Source of the DNA: Pseudorasbora parva
Taxonomy: Eukaryota > Chordata > Actinopteri > Cypriniformes > Gobionidae
Length of the DNA stretch: 64,000 nt
Assembly (NCBI RefSeq): GCF_024679245.1
Contig: NC_090183.1
Coordinates: 21,919,355-21,983,354, forward strand
Direction of reading: 5' to 3'
Below the pieces are notes generated by a model. The model had not been told where the DNA came from. It made no database searches and was given only the letters and a program-made list of their open reading frames with translations. Both the position numbers and the translations under genes were made by a program. Position 1 is the stretch's first letter, and every line of letters begins with the position of its first letter. Shown piece by piece: positions 25,630 through 37,381 of this stretch.

Positions 25630-27050
25630 CTGGCGTGTGACCTCCTGTGGCTAGATAAGTTCCCAGAATGTTCTTTTAAAAGTTAGGATAACATTCTTTT
25701 AAAAACATTCTAAAAATATTTAGGGGTAATATTCTTATAGGATTATTCCCTAACATTCTTATAATGTTTTCATAGGGTAATTTTATTTTTGTTCTTAGAA
25801 TGTTATTTTGAAAGTTATGATAGCATCATTAGGAAAACATTATAAATGTTTTGTGATATTCCTTAAATGTGTATACATACCATTTTAGAACACTATTGTC
25901 AGGATTTCTGTAATAGAGGACCCATGCACAGAATAAACAATAAATGACACTTTATTAACAAGACTGAAGACAGGGTACAACAAGGAAGTGACAAGGTGTG
26001 CGTTCAAACAGCAGGCTAGGGGACAGACAACACAACGACAGTCAGGTGGTTGACCACTGAGACCAGTCCAGGGAGACAACAAACTTGAGGACAGCTTGTG
26101 AGGCAACACCATGAACAATCCACGCAAGAACACCACAAACCCGAGGCTTGATGTTCTCTCTCAGAATCAGCTCTGGCTGTCAGGCAGTAGGAAACAGTGG
26201 CCAGGGAAAACTCAGGGCAGGAACCAACACAAGACAAGACTCTAGAAAAGACAACACGAAATAACAGACAAACTAACAACTGACTAAACAAAAAATAATA
26301 ACTGGAACAAGCAAAAGAGGAAAATGGCCTTACTTTATATTAGGTGGCCTTAAGTACTATGTACTTACATCAAAAAATAAGTACAATGTACTTACTGTGT
26401 TAAAATTGTATTGCCAAACACCTTTGCTGATAGTGAGGTGGGATACGGGTAGAGTTAGGGACAGGTGTGGTTGTGTGGGTCAGTTTAAGAGTAGGGTTAG
26501 GTGTAAGGGAAGTGCCAACTGTGTAATTACAAATGTAACAAGAGAAATTACAGACGTAATTACATACAAGTATTTAACATTTTTTTAAGTACAATGTAAA
26601 AACATGTATGTACACAATAAGTGCATTGTATCAAATGATTAATTACAATGTTAGTACATAGTAGTTCAGGCCACATAATATAAAGTGGGTCCGGAAAAAT
26701 AAAACAAAATCAATCTCTAAAAATGACTGAACTAAAAAAAAAAGGTGAAAACTGGAGAGAAATAAAATAAAAGGTAAGCTATCAAAAACAAGAAAACAAA
26801 AAAATAAGGTTAGGGAGAACTACATCGTAAAATAAAGGCTAGAACAAGGCAAGGGTAAAAATGCAGGAACAAAGAAAAATAAGAATAAATAAAAAAGGAA
26901 AATCTCATACAAGGAAAGCTAAATCTAGCACTGACTGACAGGGAGCTAGATGACTGCATCCATTACAAAAACACACAAAAGCAACGAACCAGCAAGGACA
27001 TGAAGGAAGGTAGTAAATTAGTGAAACAAGGACTGTATTTATCAAGTTTC
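25630..27050. other. Mixed repeat debris, no gene
   Basis: Bases 25640-25890 hold an AACATTC-rich repeat also seen near 18.8 and 36.1-36.6 kb. From 25897 (TGTCAGGATTTCTG) to about 26320 the sequence looks like part of an LTR in minus sense, with a reversed AATAAA near 25954. A MITE follows, then an A-rich segment. No coding content. Confidence 0.4.
26332..26686. mobile_element. MITE with ACTTTATATTAGG termini
   Basis: About 355 bp with inverted ends: ACTTTATATTAGGTGGCC on the left and GGCCACATAATATAAAGT on the right. A TACTATGTACTTACAT block just inside the left end is mirrored on the right. No coding capacity. Confidence 0.75.
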
Positions 27051-27051
27051 T

Positions 27052-27187
27052 TAGGGTGCTTTCACACCTGCCTCATTTAGTTCGACTGAATCGTACTAGA
27101 GTTTGGTTCCTCTTTGGTGCGGTTCGTTTGGTAAGGTGTGAAATCAACAATCGCACTCGGGTGCACACCAAAAGCAGACCAAACAAG
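27052..27187 (+). mobile_element. DNA-element fragment interrupted by chromovirus copy 2
   Basis: Begins AGGGTGCTTTCACACCT, a common terminal sequence of fish non-autonomous DNA elements. It is cut at the CGTAT duplication of chromovirus copy 2 and appears to resume at 32363, where CGGTGCGCTTTCAAAC resembles its inner repeat. I did not find the opposite terminus. Confidence 0.45.
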
Positions 27188-27192
27188 CGTAT

Positions 27193-27622
27193 TGTAACGG
27201 ATTCACAGAGGCAGGATTCAATAGCAAGTAACTCAGTTTATTTGAAAGATGTGTCACAGAAAGACAAAACTCAGAACACTGATGAAGTCCGGATAAGACG
27301 GAGCAGTGAGAGAGGCTCTGTTGGCGACACAGGCAGGCTGTGAGCAGCTGTGACTCGGGAGATCGGTGCAGGCAATCCGGGAAGGGATCCAGCGTTTCAC
27401 GGAAGGGGGAAACGACAACCGACACGGAGACACAAGGGGAACATCCAACAACACTCTGACAAAGACAAGAAAGAACAGAGAGACTAAATAGGGTGAAGGT
27501 GATGAGTTGCAGCTGGCACAGGCGACCAGCCACAGGTGCGTGATGAGCCAATCCCAGGCTCCGCCCTCACCTACATTCAACACGCACCCAAGAGTGAGAC
27601 AGGGAATCCATGAACCGTGACA
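27193..27622 (-). repeat. 3' LTR of chromovirus copy 2
   Basis: 430-bp LTR, TGTAACGG to CCGTGACA. In this LTR the segment matching the predicted RNA start is mutated to AACACTCTGAC (plus strand). Next to it the polypurine tract carries a tandem duplication of CTCCCCC relative to copy 1. Confidence 0.9.
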
Positions 27623-27641
27623 GTACCCCTCCCCCCTCCCC

Positions 27642-30600
27642 CTAGGAGCGTCCCCATACGCTCCCAGCCGACCTTACCTGTTGATTGTAATCATCAATAA
27701 GGGAGTGATCCAGAATGTCCCTAGCAGGAACCCAACTTCTCTCCTCCGGACCGTAACCTTCCCAGTCTACCAAGTACTGGAAACCGTGTCCCCTCCGTCT
27801 AGAATCCAGAATGCGATTAACCGAATACGTTGGTTCCCCATCTACGAGTCACGGCGGTGGGGGAACCAGGACTGGCGGATTAAGGTGGGAGTGAAAAACA
27901 GGCTTAATTTTGGATACATGGAAGGCGGGATGAATCCTCCTGTATGCCGGAGGGAGTTTGAGGCAGACTGTCACCGGACTAATGAGCTTGGTGACAGTGA
28001 ACGGGCCGATAAATTTGGGAGCAAGTTTCTTAGATACGGAGCGGAGTGGAATGTTCTTAGTAGAAAGCCACACTTTTTGACCCACGACGTTAACAGGAGG
28101 CTTAGACCGGTGGCGATCGGCTTTAGCCTTGGTGCGCGCTCCCACCTGGAGCAGAGTCTCACGGGCTCTGGTCCATGTGCGATGACACCTCTGGATAAAG
28201 GCGTGAACAGAGGGGACCGCGACCTCGGAATCCAGACTAGGAAAAATAGGTGGCTGGTAACCTAAACTACACTCAAATGGCGAGAGGCCCGTAGATGACA
28301 CTGGTAATGAGTTATGAGCGTACTTAACCATAGACAGTTGTTGGCTCCAGGATGAAGGATTCTTGGATACCAAACATCGCAACACTCTTTCCAGATCCTG
28401 ATTGGCTCTCTCGGTCTGACCGTTGCTTTGGGGATGATAACCCGAAGACAGACTAACCGTGGCTCCTAGTAATTTACAAAACTCCTGCCAGAATTGGGAC
28501 ACGAATTGGGAACCTCTGTCAGAGACCACGTCCATCGGGAGGCCATGTAACTGAAAGACGTGGTCTACCACAGATACCGCTGTCTCCTTGGCTGAGGGTA
28601 ATTTGGGCAAGGGAATGAAATGTGCTGCCTTCGAGAATCGGTCCACGACGGTCAAAATGACCGTCTTGCCCTGGGATGGAGGGAGGGCAGTAACAAAATC
28701 TAGAGCGATGTGGGACCAGGGTCTCGAAGGAACAGACAACGGCTAAAGTAACCCATGAGGAGGTTGGTTAGATGTCTTACCAACTGCACAGACCGAGCAA
28801 GCCAAAACAAAACTGCGAATGTCGCGAGCCATAAGTGGCCACCAGAATCATTGCTTTATTAAATTGCTAGTGCGGTTTACCCCTGGATGACAAGCAATGT
28901 TGGAGCAGTGACCCCATTTAAGGACCTCAGATCTTAACCCCTCCGGAACGAAAAAACGACTCGGTGGGCCGCCGGGCGGAGGCGTTACCTCTTCTAAGGC
29001 CACTTTGACCTTCGATTCAATCTCCCATGTGAGTGTAGAGATAACTATCTTCTCTGGCAAAATACACTCGGGAGTAACCGGGCGTTCGGAAGCATCAAAA
29101 ATACGAGATAAAGAATCGGGTTTGATGTTTCTAGACCCGGGGCGGTACGAGAGAACAAAGTCAAAATGTCCGAAAAAAAGTGCCCACCGAGCCTGCCTGG
29201 AGTTGAGTCTTTTAGCAGATCTAATATATTCAAGGTTCTTATGATCCGTCCATACAATAAAAGGTACCCCCGACCCTTCAAGCCAATGACGCCATTCCTC
29301 CAACACTAACTTGACGGCCAACAACTCTCTGTTACCAATGTCATAATTGCGTTCGGCAGGAGAAAGACGATGGGAGAAAAACGCTCACGGGTGCATCTTG
29401 TCATCTGAGGGAGAGCGCTGTGAAAGAACCGCTCCTACCCCCACCTCTGACTCGACCTCGACCTCTACCACGAACTGACGTGTGGAATCAGGGGCGACTA
29501 AGATGGGAGCTGAAACAAAGCGGCTTTTAAGTTTGGTGAATACAGCCTCAGCTGTATCGGACCACCTGAATGTCGTTCTGGGAGAGGTCAAAGCAGTCAG
29601 AGGTGCGGCTAGTTGGCTGAAATTGCGAATAAAACGCAGATAGAAATTGGCGAACCCCAGAAACCTCTGTAGGGCCTTACGGGAATCTGGACTTGGCCAA
29701 TCCATCACAGCCTTAACCTTGTCGGGATCCATGCGCATTCCCTCCGATGACACGATGTACCCTAAAAAAGGAACAGACTGTGCATGAAAAGCGCATTTCT
29801 CCGCCTTGACAAAAAGCCCATTCTCTAGCAACCTCTGAAGCACTCCTCTGATGTTGAACATGTTCCTGGAGAGACGAAGAAAAAATCAAAATGTGATCCA
29901 GGTAGACATATATGAATTGGTCGACCATGTCTCTCAACACATCATTGACGAGTTCCTGGAAAACCGCTGGGGAGTTGGACAGCCCGAGTGGCATCACCAA
30001 ATATTCAAAATGCCCCCTGGGGGTGTTAAATGCGGTTTTCCATTCATCCCCCTTCCTGATGCGAACCAAATGATAAGCGTTACGTAAGTCCAACTTGGTG
30101 AAGATGGATGCTCCCTGTAACCTTTCGAAAGCTGAAGACATCAATGGCAAAGGATAGGTATTCTTTACCGTGATGTTATTCAGCCCTCGGTAATCAATGC
30201 AAGGTCGCAGAGAACCATCCTTCTTCCCCACGAAGAAGAACACCGCCCCCGCTGGAGAAGAGGAAGGGCGGAGGAATTTGGAGGCTAGAGAATCAGAAAT
30301 ATATTTCTCCATGCCCTCCCTCTCTGGAATAGAAAGAGAGTATAGTTTGCCCTTAGGCGAAGACTTACCTGGGAGTAAATCTATAGCACAGTCATAGGGA
30401 CGATGCGGAGGAAGAGAAGCAGCTCGGGACTTACTGAACACTTCCTTCAGGTCGAGGTACTCTGGAGGCACGTTAGACAGATTCACCGTCTCACTCTGAA
30501 AAACATAACGAGACAGACGAACAAGCAGACACCAAACAAGACTCATAACATTTATCACTTATCATTTTTTTATCATTTATCACGCAGACACAGAGTTTTG

Positions 30601-31165
30601 TCCCCAGTCAACCCTTGGGTTATGTAACTCCAGCCAAGGGTGACCGAGGACAACGGGAGCCAAGGGGGAGTCCAGGATGAAAAATGAAATGAGTTCAGTG
30701 TGGTTGCCGGAAGTGATCAGTGTAAGTGGTTCAGTGGTGAATGAAATGTCAGGGAGTACTTGTCCGTTAAGTGCGTTGACAGAAATGGTGTTCTTGAGTG
30801 CAATGGTGGGTATGTTGAGTTTGTGAGCCAGGGCAGAGTCTAGAAAATTACCTTCCGCTCCCGAGTCGAGGAGTGCGAGGCTGGAAAAATCCTGAGCTGC
30901 CCACAGCAATCTCACCGGGAGGAGAGTGGAGGATGAGGTCTTTTCCACAGAGATCCCGCCCGACAGTAGCCTTTTTTTTTACCGCCGGGTGTGGTCTTTT
31001 ACCGGGCAGGAGTCTAGCAGGTGTCCGGTCCCGCCGCAGTAAAGGCAAAGAACACAGGATCTCCGTCTCGCCTTCTGCTTCCGGGAGAGCCGAGCTTGAC
31101 CCACCTGCATGGGCTCCGGGTTGAAGGTGTAGCTGGCCGCATCCGTACCGCTGGCCTGAGGGCAT
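27642..31165 (-). pseudogene. Chromovirus copy 2 pol
   Basis: Same domain order as the copy 1 pol, but broken. Stops: TGA at 29385-29387 in RNase H (from TGC), TGA at 28848-28850 in the integrase finger (from CGA), TAG at 28743-28745 (from CAG), and TGA at 27849-27851 (from CGA), which removes the chromodomain. Frame changes: a 2-base deletion near 29858 in RT, a short local duplication near 30560, and a lengthened A-run near 30970. The catalytic region of RT reads YLDH in place of YLDD. It could only move with help from another copy. Confidence 0.9.
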
Positions 31166-31911
31166 TCGACACTCCCGTGCTGAAACTCCATCCTGGACCT
31201 CAGCCGACTGAGACGAGCGTCCACCCTCAGCGCAAGTTCAATCAGGCCATCAATATTCTCAGGGAGGTCGATCGTAAAGATCTCTTTCTGGATGCGGTCA
31301 GCCAGCCCATGCAGGAACATGTCCCACTGTGCCTCCTCGTTCCACTTGCACTCGGCGGCCAGGGTGCGGAACTCGATGGAATAATCCGAGACCGAGCGGT
31401 TACCTTGACGGAGTTCTGCGAGTTGATGTGCCGCTTCTCTTCCGGTCACCGCTCAGTCAAACACCCTTCTCATCCCCACCGCTAGCGTCTGGAACGAGGA
31501 GCAGCAAGGATGTTGGTTTTCCCACACCGCCATTCCCCAAAGTGCGGCTCGTCCGGAAAGTACGATGAGGATGAATGCCACCTTGGATCTCTCCGTGTTG
31601 AAAATCTGTGGTTGAAGAGCGAAAAACAAGGAACACTTGGTAAGGAAGGCTCTGCAATAATTGCTCTCACCGGCATAGCTCTCAGGTGTAGGCAGACGTG
31701 GTTCCGGTTGCCGCGGTGCAGATGGTGTGTGGGGAATCGGCAGTGGGTCGGGCACAGTGGGACCGACGAGTTGTTGCATCTGTTGGGTCAGCTCGGCCAC
31801 CCGTGCCACCAAGGTGTGCACTGCCTGTCCTGTGGCAGTTAAGTTCGCCTCCTGCTGGTCCAGTCTTTCATTACTGCTGGTCAGTAGGGCATTGATACTC
31901 GCTGAATCCAT
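30979..31911 (-). pseudogene. Chromovirus copy 2 gag
   Basis: Same 933-base length as the copy 1 gag, with the CCHC knuckle (CLYCGGTGHLLDSC) kept. A single CGA-to-TGA stop at 31453-31455 cuts the capsid region after the RRVFD motif. The start ATG is at 31911, 16 bases from the LTR, one base closer than in copy 1 because of a G deletion. Confidence 0.9.
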
Positions 31912-31915
31912 GTTG

Positions 31916-31926
31916 GTCAGAGCGTT
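31916..31926 (-). promoter_or_regulatory. Self-priming primer-binding site, copy 2
   Basis: Element sense AACGCTCTGAC, one base beyond the 5' LTR, exact 11-nt complement of GTCAGAGCGTT at 32185-32195 in the 5' LTR. The pairing is retained in this otherwise broken copy. Confidence 0.8.
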
Positions 31927-31927
31927 C

Positions 31928-32357
31928 TGTAACGGATTCACAGAGGCAGGATTCAATAGTAAGTAACTCAGTTTATTTGACAGATGTGTCACAGAAAGAC
32001 AAAACTCAGAACACTGATGAAGTCCGGATAAGACGGAGCAGTGAGAGAGGCTCTGTTGGCGACACGGGCAGGCTGTGAGCAGCTGTGGCTCGGGAGATCG
32101 GTGCAGGCAATCCGGGAAGGGATCCAGCGTTTCACGGAAGGGGGAAACGACAACCGACATGGAGACACAAGGGAAACATCCAATAACGCTCTGACAAAGA
32201 CAAGAGAGAACAGAGAGACTAAATAGGGTGAAGGTGATGAGTTGCAGCTGGCACAGGCGGCCAGCCACAGGTGCGTGATGAGCCAATCCCAGGCTCCGCC
32301 CTCACCTACATTTAACACGCACCCAAGAGTGAGACAGGGAATCCATGAACCGTGACA
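31928..32357 (-). repeat. 5' LTR of chromovirus copy 2
   Basis: 430-bp LTR with TATTTA box and intact AATAAA in element sense. Eleven differences from its partner at 27193-27622. Confidence 0.9.
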
Positions 32358-32362
32358 CGTAT

Positions 32363-33407
32363 GGAGAACTCCTTGAAGAGGTCGTCTCGGTGCGCTTTCA
32401 AACAAACTCTGTAGCGTTTCTTTTGTGGTGAGAACATGATCCGACCTCGAACAGAACCAACTGCAAAATACTGATCATTTTTGGACTAAACCAGCTGCCG
32501 TAGTAAGCGGCGCTGACATTATGTGCATGACATTATCTGATAGATTGTTGGCAATATTTTCAGAGTTAAGAATAATTAATGCACGCCTCCGCCTGACGGG
32601 CGATGCGCGTTGGTGTTTACAGTGCATTAGAACGTTGTTTTCAAGTCAAATCTTTGCTTCATTATAGAAATGTATTGTTTGCATAGGTAGATTTAATTTC
32701 TGCTCCTCTTCGGCATTCTTTAGAGCATTTGCAGTGCATTTACGGCAGATAGACGCAGATGCCAATATGTACTGAAGCTTTGGTAACAAAACCAACAGAT
32801 CAAAAACAAACATATAAAAGTGAATGGAGCAACGCTATGCATTTCGCCACCTTCACGCTCACTGTCATCTAATCCAGTAGCCCCGCCCACCGACTCATGG
32901 AGGGCTTGTGCTAGCTGGTCAACAACAATTTCATGACAAGGAAGATAGCAAGATATTGCACTTCTCCTGGTTGTGGAAGAACACAGTCGCTGCATAAGCT
33001 TCCTCTGATCCTAATATTAGGAATGAATGGTTGAGCTTTATTTTTAATGAAGTTCCAGCTCACTTAGGGAAGACATATTCACTTCAGTTCACTGTGAGAT
33101 CGTTTGTAAACAACAGAGCATACCTTTAGTACGCTGGACTTAGACATGTATGGGCGGGGGCGTCGGACTGGGGGGGGTAAAGGGTACCGAGTACCCTGGG
33201 CCCAAGGAAGGTTTTCTATACATACATATACATTAATCAGAGTGTGGCTTATTTTGTTTACGTTTTAAGTGTTTTTTACGATAAAAATGCAATACCCCAC
33301 CCATTGGTATCACTATTGGTATTTGGTACGGGGGCCCAGCAAGATGGTTTGTACCCAGGGCCCAAAATTTGGCCGATGAATCTCATTATATTCTGTTCTT
33401 GTTCTGC

Positions 33408-33410
<3 letters not shown>
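32363..33410. other. Repeat-rich non-coding DNA
   Basis: Starts with the probable continuation of the DNA element cut at 27187. Bases 33160-33380 contain GGGCCCA-type blocks seen in fish repeats. No coding content was recognised. Confidence 0.4.

Positions 33411-33494
<84 letters not shown>
33411..33494. repeat. (CT)n microsatellite, ~84 bp
   Basis: Pure CT/AG dinucleotide array; frames across it are artefacts. Confidence 0.97.
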
Positions 33495-33497
<3 letters not shown>

Positions 33498-34440
33498 GAT
33501 ATCTGAAGGGCGGCACAACTTGTATGTGTGTGTGCGCAGTTTGTGCTTATATCGTCCGATCTTGCGGGCTATGTGTAGTATAAAAATAATAGTCCAATCA
33601 ATCGCGTAGCGATGAGAAATAAAACATTATGTTTGTTTGATAAAGACGTTTATGAGCCCTGTGGTCGAGAGAATCATTCTGGTTGTTGCGTCTCCCTCAG
33701 TCTCTCCTCTTCACCATGTGGACTGACAGCGGAGCTTAAGCTCATTAAATATGCAAATATTATCCAATCCTAGCCGTGGGCGTTTACTTCCAAGTCTCCA
33801 GTGCTGCATGCCCATCAGAACCCAGTGTTTTGGAGAGAGCCTCAAAACCAGTGTCGAAAATAGCCTATTACTTATTAGTTATGATGATTTTGAATGTAAA
33901 AAACACACAAACGTCATTAGTTGACCTCAGACAACAGTATACATTTAAAAAAAAATAAGAAGCCAATTCATGACACCTTTAAATATAAAAGCAAGTCATC
34001 AAATTTCTTAAAGCTAAGAATACTGCTTACTCTCCCAGTTATTTAAGACAGCTCGAGAAGTCTCTCAAGTGGTTAGGAGTTGCCAGTAGAAGCTTGTGAT
34101 GGCACTGAGGAGACAGACGCATACGTGCAAGCAGTAGCGATTGCTTCTTCCTCTCGCCAGTTTGGTTTTCCTTTGGAATCCATGGTAGCTGATTATATAA
34201 TGAAAGCTAGGCTGTATATAGGCAGGTCAGTTAACAGCATGCCAGTTTAAAACTTTTTTTTTCTCACCATTCAATGTGAATTTATCTGAGAAAATTCTTA
34301 AATAAGGACATCTATTCAGTGATTGGTTCATGCCTATGACATCCAAAATCCTGTTTGTGGCACAGCAAAGTGTCGTGAATTAACTCTAAAGGCTACAACA
34401 TACTCTGCAGGAACAGATAAAAAAAAAAAAGTTCTCCCTC

Positions 34441-34488
34441 CCAGGGCTGCAAGAACAAAATTACGTCATTTCGTTCTCGCAGCCCTGG
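34441..34488. repeat. 48-bp foldback
   Basis: Inverted arms CCAGGGCTGCAAGAAC and GTTCTCGCAGCCCTGG (15 of 16 bases pair) around a loop containing TTACGTCA, a CRE-like octamer. Probably the centre of a larger palindromic element. Confidence 0.75.
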
Positions 34489-35094
34489 TTTGGGAGTTCT
34501 TACAGCTTGTTCTTGATGCATCATCTGAGCAGAACTTTTTTTTGCGGGTGTCCGAGAACTATTGTGTGTTTCATAAATTTAAACTGGGAGGTGTTAATGC
34601 GGAGAAACGCAGATGTTCGGCAACTGCTTTTCTCGTAAAGTATGGAATGTACTGGCCAGAAAGAACTTTGTTCTTGTTCTTGCCACCTCGAGAAAATTAA
34701 CACATATCTACGTCTCTCATCCGGATTTGTGCCTTCAGGCGGGTATGTTACATAGTTATCATAACTATCAGAATTCAGTGTTCTGTATATTGCGTACGTG
34801 AGTTTTTGTTGTAGATGGCTATTGCTGCGCGATTAGCTAGAATACAAAACCAACCCATTGGGCCACTGAATCTGCATTAACGACAACAGCTGGGGCAACA
34901 GCCTTAGTCCTATTGGGTTGTTATCATAGCTATCAAATTCCAGTGTTCGGCACTTTGCGGACGTGAGTTTTTGTTGTAGATGTCTGTCTTTAAAAAAAAA
35001 AAAAATTGTTGTGTATTGTGCTAATTAATTGAGATTTCTTACAGCTCTTACAGGTTTTTGGCCTTGTCTGTTCCATTGCTTCTATTACTCTCCC

Positions 35095-35150
35095 CTTTTT
35101 TGTAAGTCGCTTTGGATAAAAGCGTCTGCTAAATGATTAAATATAAATGT
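35095..35150 (+). repeat. L2/SINE-type 3' tail
   Basis: Contains GTAAGTCGCTTTGGATAAAA followed by GCGTCTGCTAAATGA, the conserved 3' tail shared by L2-like LINEs and many fish SINEs. The rest of the parent element was not recognised upstream. Confidence 0.65.
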
Positions 35151-35607
35151 AAACACATTTCTTTGTTCTTGCAGAGTATGTCCCAAGCTTAAGACTGACA
35201 CTTTAGATTTAGTCCTGCACTTTACTTAAAGTATGATTGGGATGCTTGATAACTAATTTTAAGCACAGCTTTGAGCCAATAATTTTTTTACTCTTAAGTC
35301 TATTCTTAGCAGTGTTCTTGTGAGTAATTCTACGATGCTTGATAAATACGGGCCCAGAGTCTATCAATGAGCTAAATGGACCTTTCGGGAAGATGAACTC
35401 CCAAAACTTCTGCTAGGTTCTAAGATATCTTCAAACAGTTTAACAGGAGGAGTTCCCTCAAGAGTCAACCTGCCAGAAGCTCTTCCGATAGTTCCACACG
35501 GATTCTTATTGAATCTTTCCTAAAGGCCTTCGCGGTACATCACGTTGAAAGTTGGTGATGATTATAGTGGGCCCCAGTTTTCGGGGCCCATCAGGATGCT
35601 TTCTTAC

Positions 35608-36055
35608 TGTCACGGTTAATGAATCCGCTGTCTATCTCTCGTCTTGTGAACTGTCTGTGGGCGTGGTCACTGATCAGCGCTGATCAACTCTGATCAGCGC
35701 TGATCAGCAGCGCCAGCTGATTATCATCAGTGTGTGTCTTTAGATGTTCAGTAACTGGTGTCTCATGTTGTCAGATCGATGTGGTTCCTGTGTGTGTGTG
35801 TTCCTGCTGTTCATGGTCCCTGGAGTTTGCTCATTCTTCATCATCTGCTGTCGTCTGGTTGTTCCATTCAGCACCGGGATAAGAACACTTCACTTGGATC
35901 ACTCACGGGATTGGAGCACCTTCACCACGCTGTCCACCGAGGTCCCTGCGTTCGTTGACATCGTCTTGTGGCCATCTGTCCCTGTGTTCTTCGTGGCTTG
36001 TGCCAATCTAATAAAGAGCTTTTGCATTTGCATCCACTGTCTGTGTATCATTACA
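35608..36055 (+). repeat. Solo LTR with tandem palindromes
   Basis: A 448-bp LTR from TGTCACGG to CATTACA, flanked by the 5-bp duplication CTTAC (35603-35607, 36056-36060). AATAAA lies at 36010-36015, giving plus orientation. Two perfect 16-bp palindromes TGATCAGCGCTGATCA lie at 35671-35686 and 35691-35706, in the probable U3. Confidence 0.85.
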
Positions 36056-36065
36056 CTTACATCTT

Positions 36066-36610
36066 AGGCCTCAATGATTTCCTTATAACAGTTTCCTAAT
36101 GTGGCAGAGAGAATGTTCTTCTTTGTTATTATGAAACATTGGGACACTGTTTTATTGAGATCATTATAAAAACTTTCAATTTAAGAACACTCCTAAAATA
36201 TACTCAAAAGGCTGCAAGTAAAATGTTCTAATTTTGTTAGCTCATCACATTAGAAGAACATTTATAAAGAACATTCAACATCTCATCGCTCAATAATATC
36301 CTCAAAATGTTTCCTAATGTGGCAGAGAGAATGTTCTTCCTTTTTTATTATCAAACACTGGGACAATGTTTTTAAGATCATTGTACAATTTTGTTACCTA
36401 GGAAACATTCCTAAAACATCCTTTGAATGTTGCAGTTTAAATGTTATATCTTGGTTTACCGTTAACGCTATAGGAACATTTTTTAAATGAGAAAACATTC
36501 CTAAAATATTCGTTAAACATTAACGAATATACTACGAATAAACTGTTTTCTTCCGAACATTAACCAAACTTGTAGGGAATGTTAGCCAAAGTTCTGAGAA
36601 CGTTCCCTGC
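36066..36610. repeat. AACATTC-rich tandem-like repeat
   Basis: Two diverged direct copies of a unit of about 220 bp. TTTCCTAATGTGGCAGAGAG occurs near 36090 and again near 36310. The right edge reads GTTCCCTGCTAGCTGGG. Related sequence lies near 18.8 and 25.7 kb. Probably a non-autonomous element family with internal repeats; ends not defined. Confidence 0.55.
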
Positions 36611-36624
36611 TAGCTGGGCAGAGG

Positions 36625-37130
36625 AAAGACTGCCTTTGACACCGTACTTGCGAGTTTACACACCTCTTTAATGTTAAGTTTAGTGATCTCTGACTGGCAA
36701 AGTCAAACATCATTAGTGCCGACATAAATAATAATCTTAGAAAATTTACAATTAGCTTTAGCCAGCACTTTTTAATTTTCTTTGATGTCAGGTGCTCTGG
36801 CTCCCAGTAAACATGTGACTATGGTGGCTGGTGTCTCCATTTTCATGTGCCGTGTAATAGAATCGCCAATAACTAGGGCACTTTCAACCGGATCCTCAGT
36901 AGGTGCGTCACTGAGTGGAAAGAACCTGTTTAATGTTCTTAATCGGAACGAAAGAGTGTTTTTTTTTTATCCGCGACTATGCTTTCTGTTACATTCTCAC
37001 TACTCTCACTTAAAGTCTGGATGTGTGTCTATTATTCTGAAATCATTTCCGTCAGCCTGATTTTTCCTTACATTTATCACATGTGAAGCCCTGTTCACCA
37101 ACGGAGATAGATATGCTAAATATGTAGCAT
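36625..37130 (-). pseudogene. LINE ORF1 esterase fragment (minus strand)
   Basis: The minus strand matches ORF1 at 19495-20333 from the Cys-rich start to the region after the GTND block, including a GDSITRH-like block near 36860. Frameshifts are present, including a T-run near 36960, and it ends in mid-domain at about 36625. It cannot encode a working protein. Confidence 0.7.
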
Positions 37131-37381
37131 GAGAAGAACATGGCTTACCGTGTTTGTTGATGAATCCCAGTTTTTTGATGGAGTCTATTTAATAATAATT
37201 CAACTAATAATAATTCAACAACACCACAGTTGTCTAATGAACTCAGAAAACAGGAGACCCGGGTGCCGAGATGGAAAGCTACCAGGCTAGCGAAAAGCTA
37301 ATGTGTGGTAGTGATTTAGATTAAAAGCTAGCAATGTTAAGTTTAACTTTATATATAAAACAATATATTAAACAATATATG

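Larger units (their letters stand above)
27193..32357 (-). mobile_element. Chromovirus copy 2, full length, inactivated
   Basis: A 5,165-bp second copy of the same sushi-like family, same orientation as copy 1, with 430-bp LTRs (27193-27622, 31928-32357) and the 5-bp duplication CGTAT (27188-27192, 32358-32362). I count 11 LTR differences, about 97.4% identity, so it is older than copy 1. Gag and pol carry several stops and frameshifts. The primer-binding site pairing is retained. Confidence 0.93.
33495..35607. other. Repeat-rich non-coding DNA
   Basis: No gene. Bases near 33970 (ACACCTTTAA) look like the right end of a TTAA-type MITE. A foldback lies at 34441-34488 and a diverged direct repeat at about 34738-34830 and 34919-34990 (GTGAGTTTTTGTTGTAGATG in both). 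Bases near 35220-35355, ending GCTTGATAAATACGGGCCC, resemble a Harbinger-type MITE end. Confidence 0.45.
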
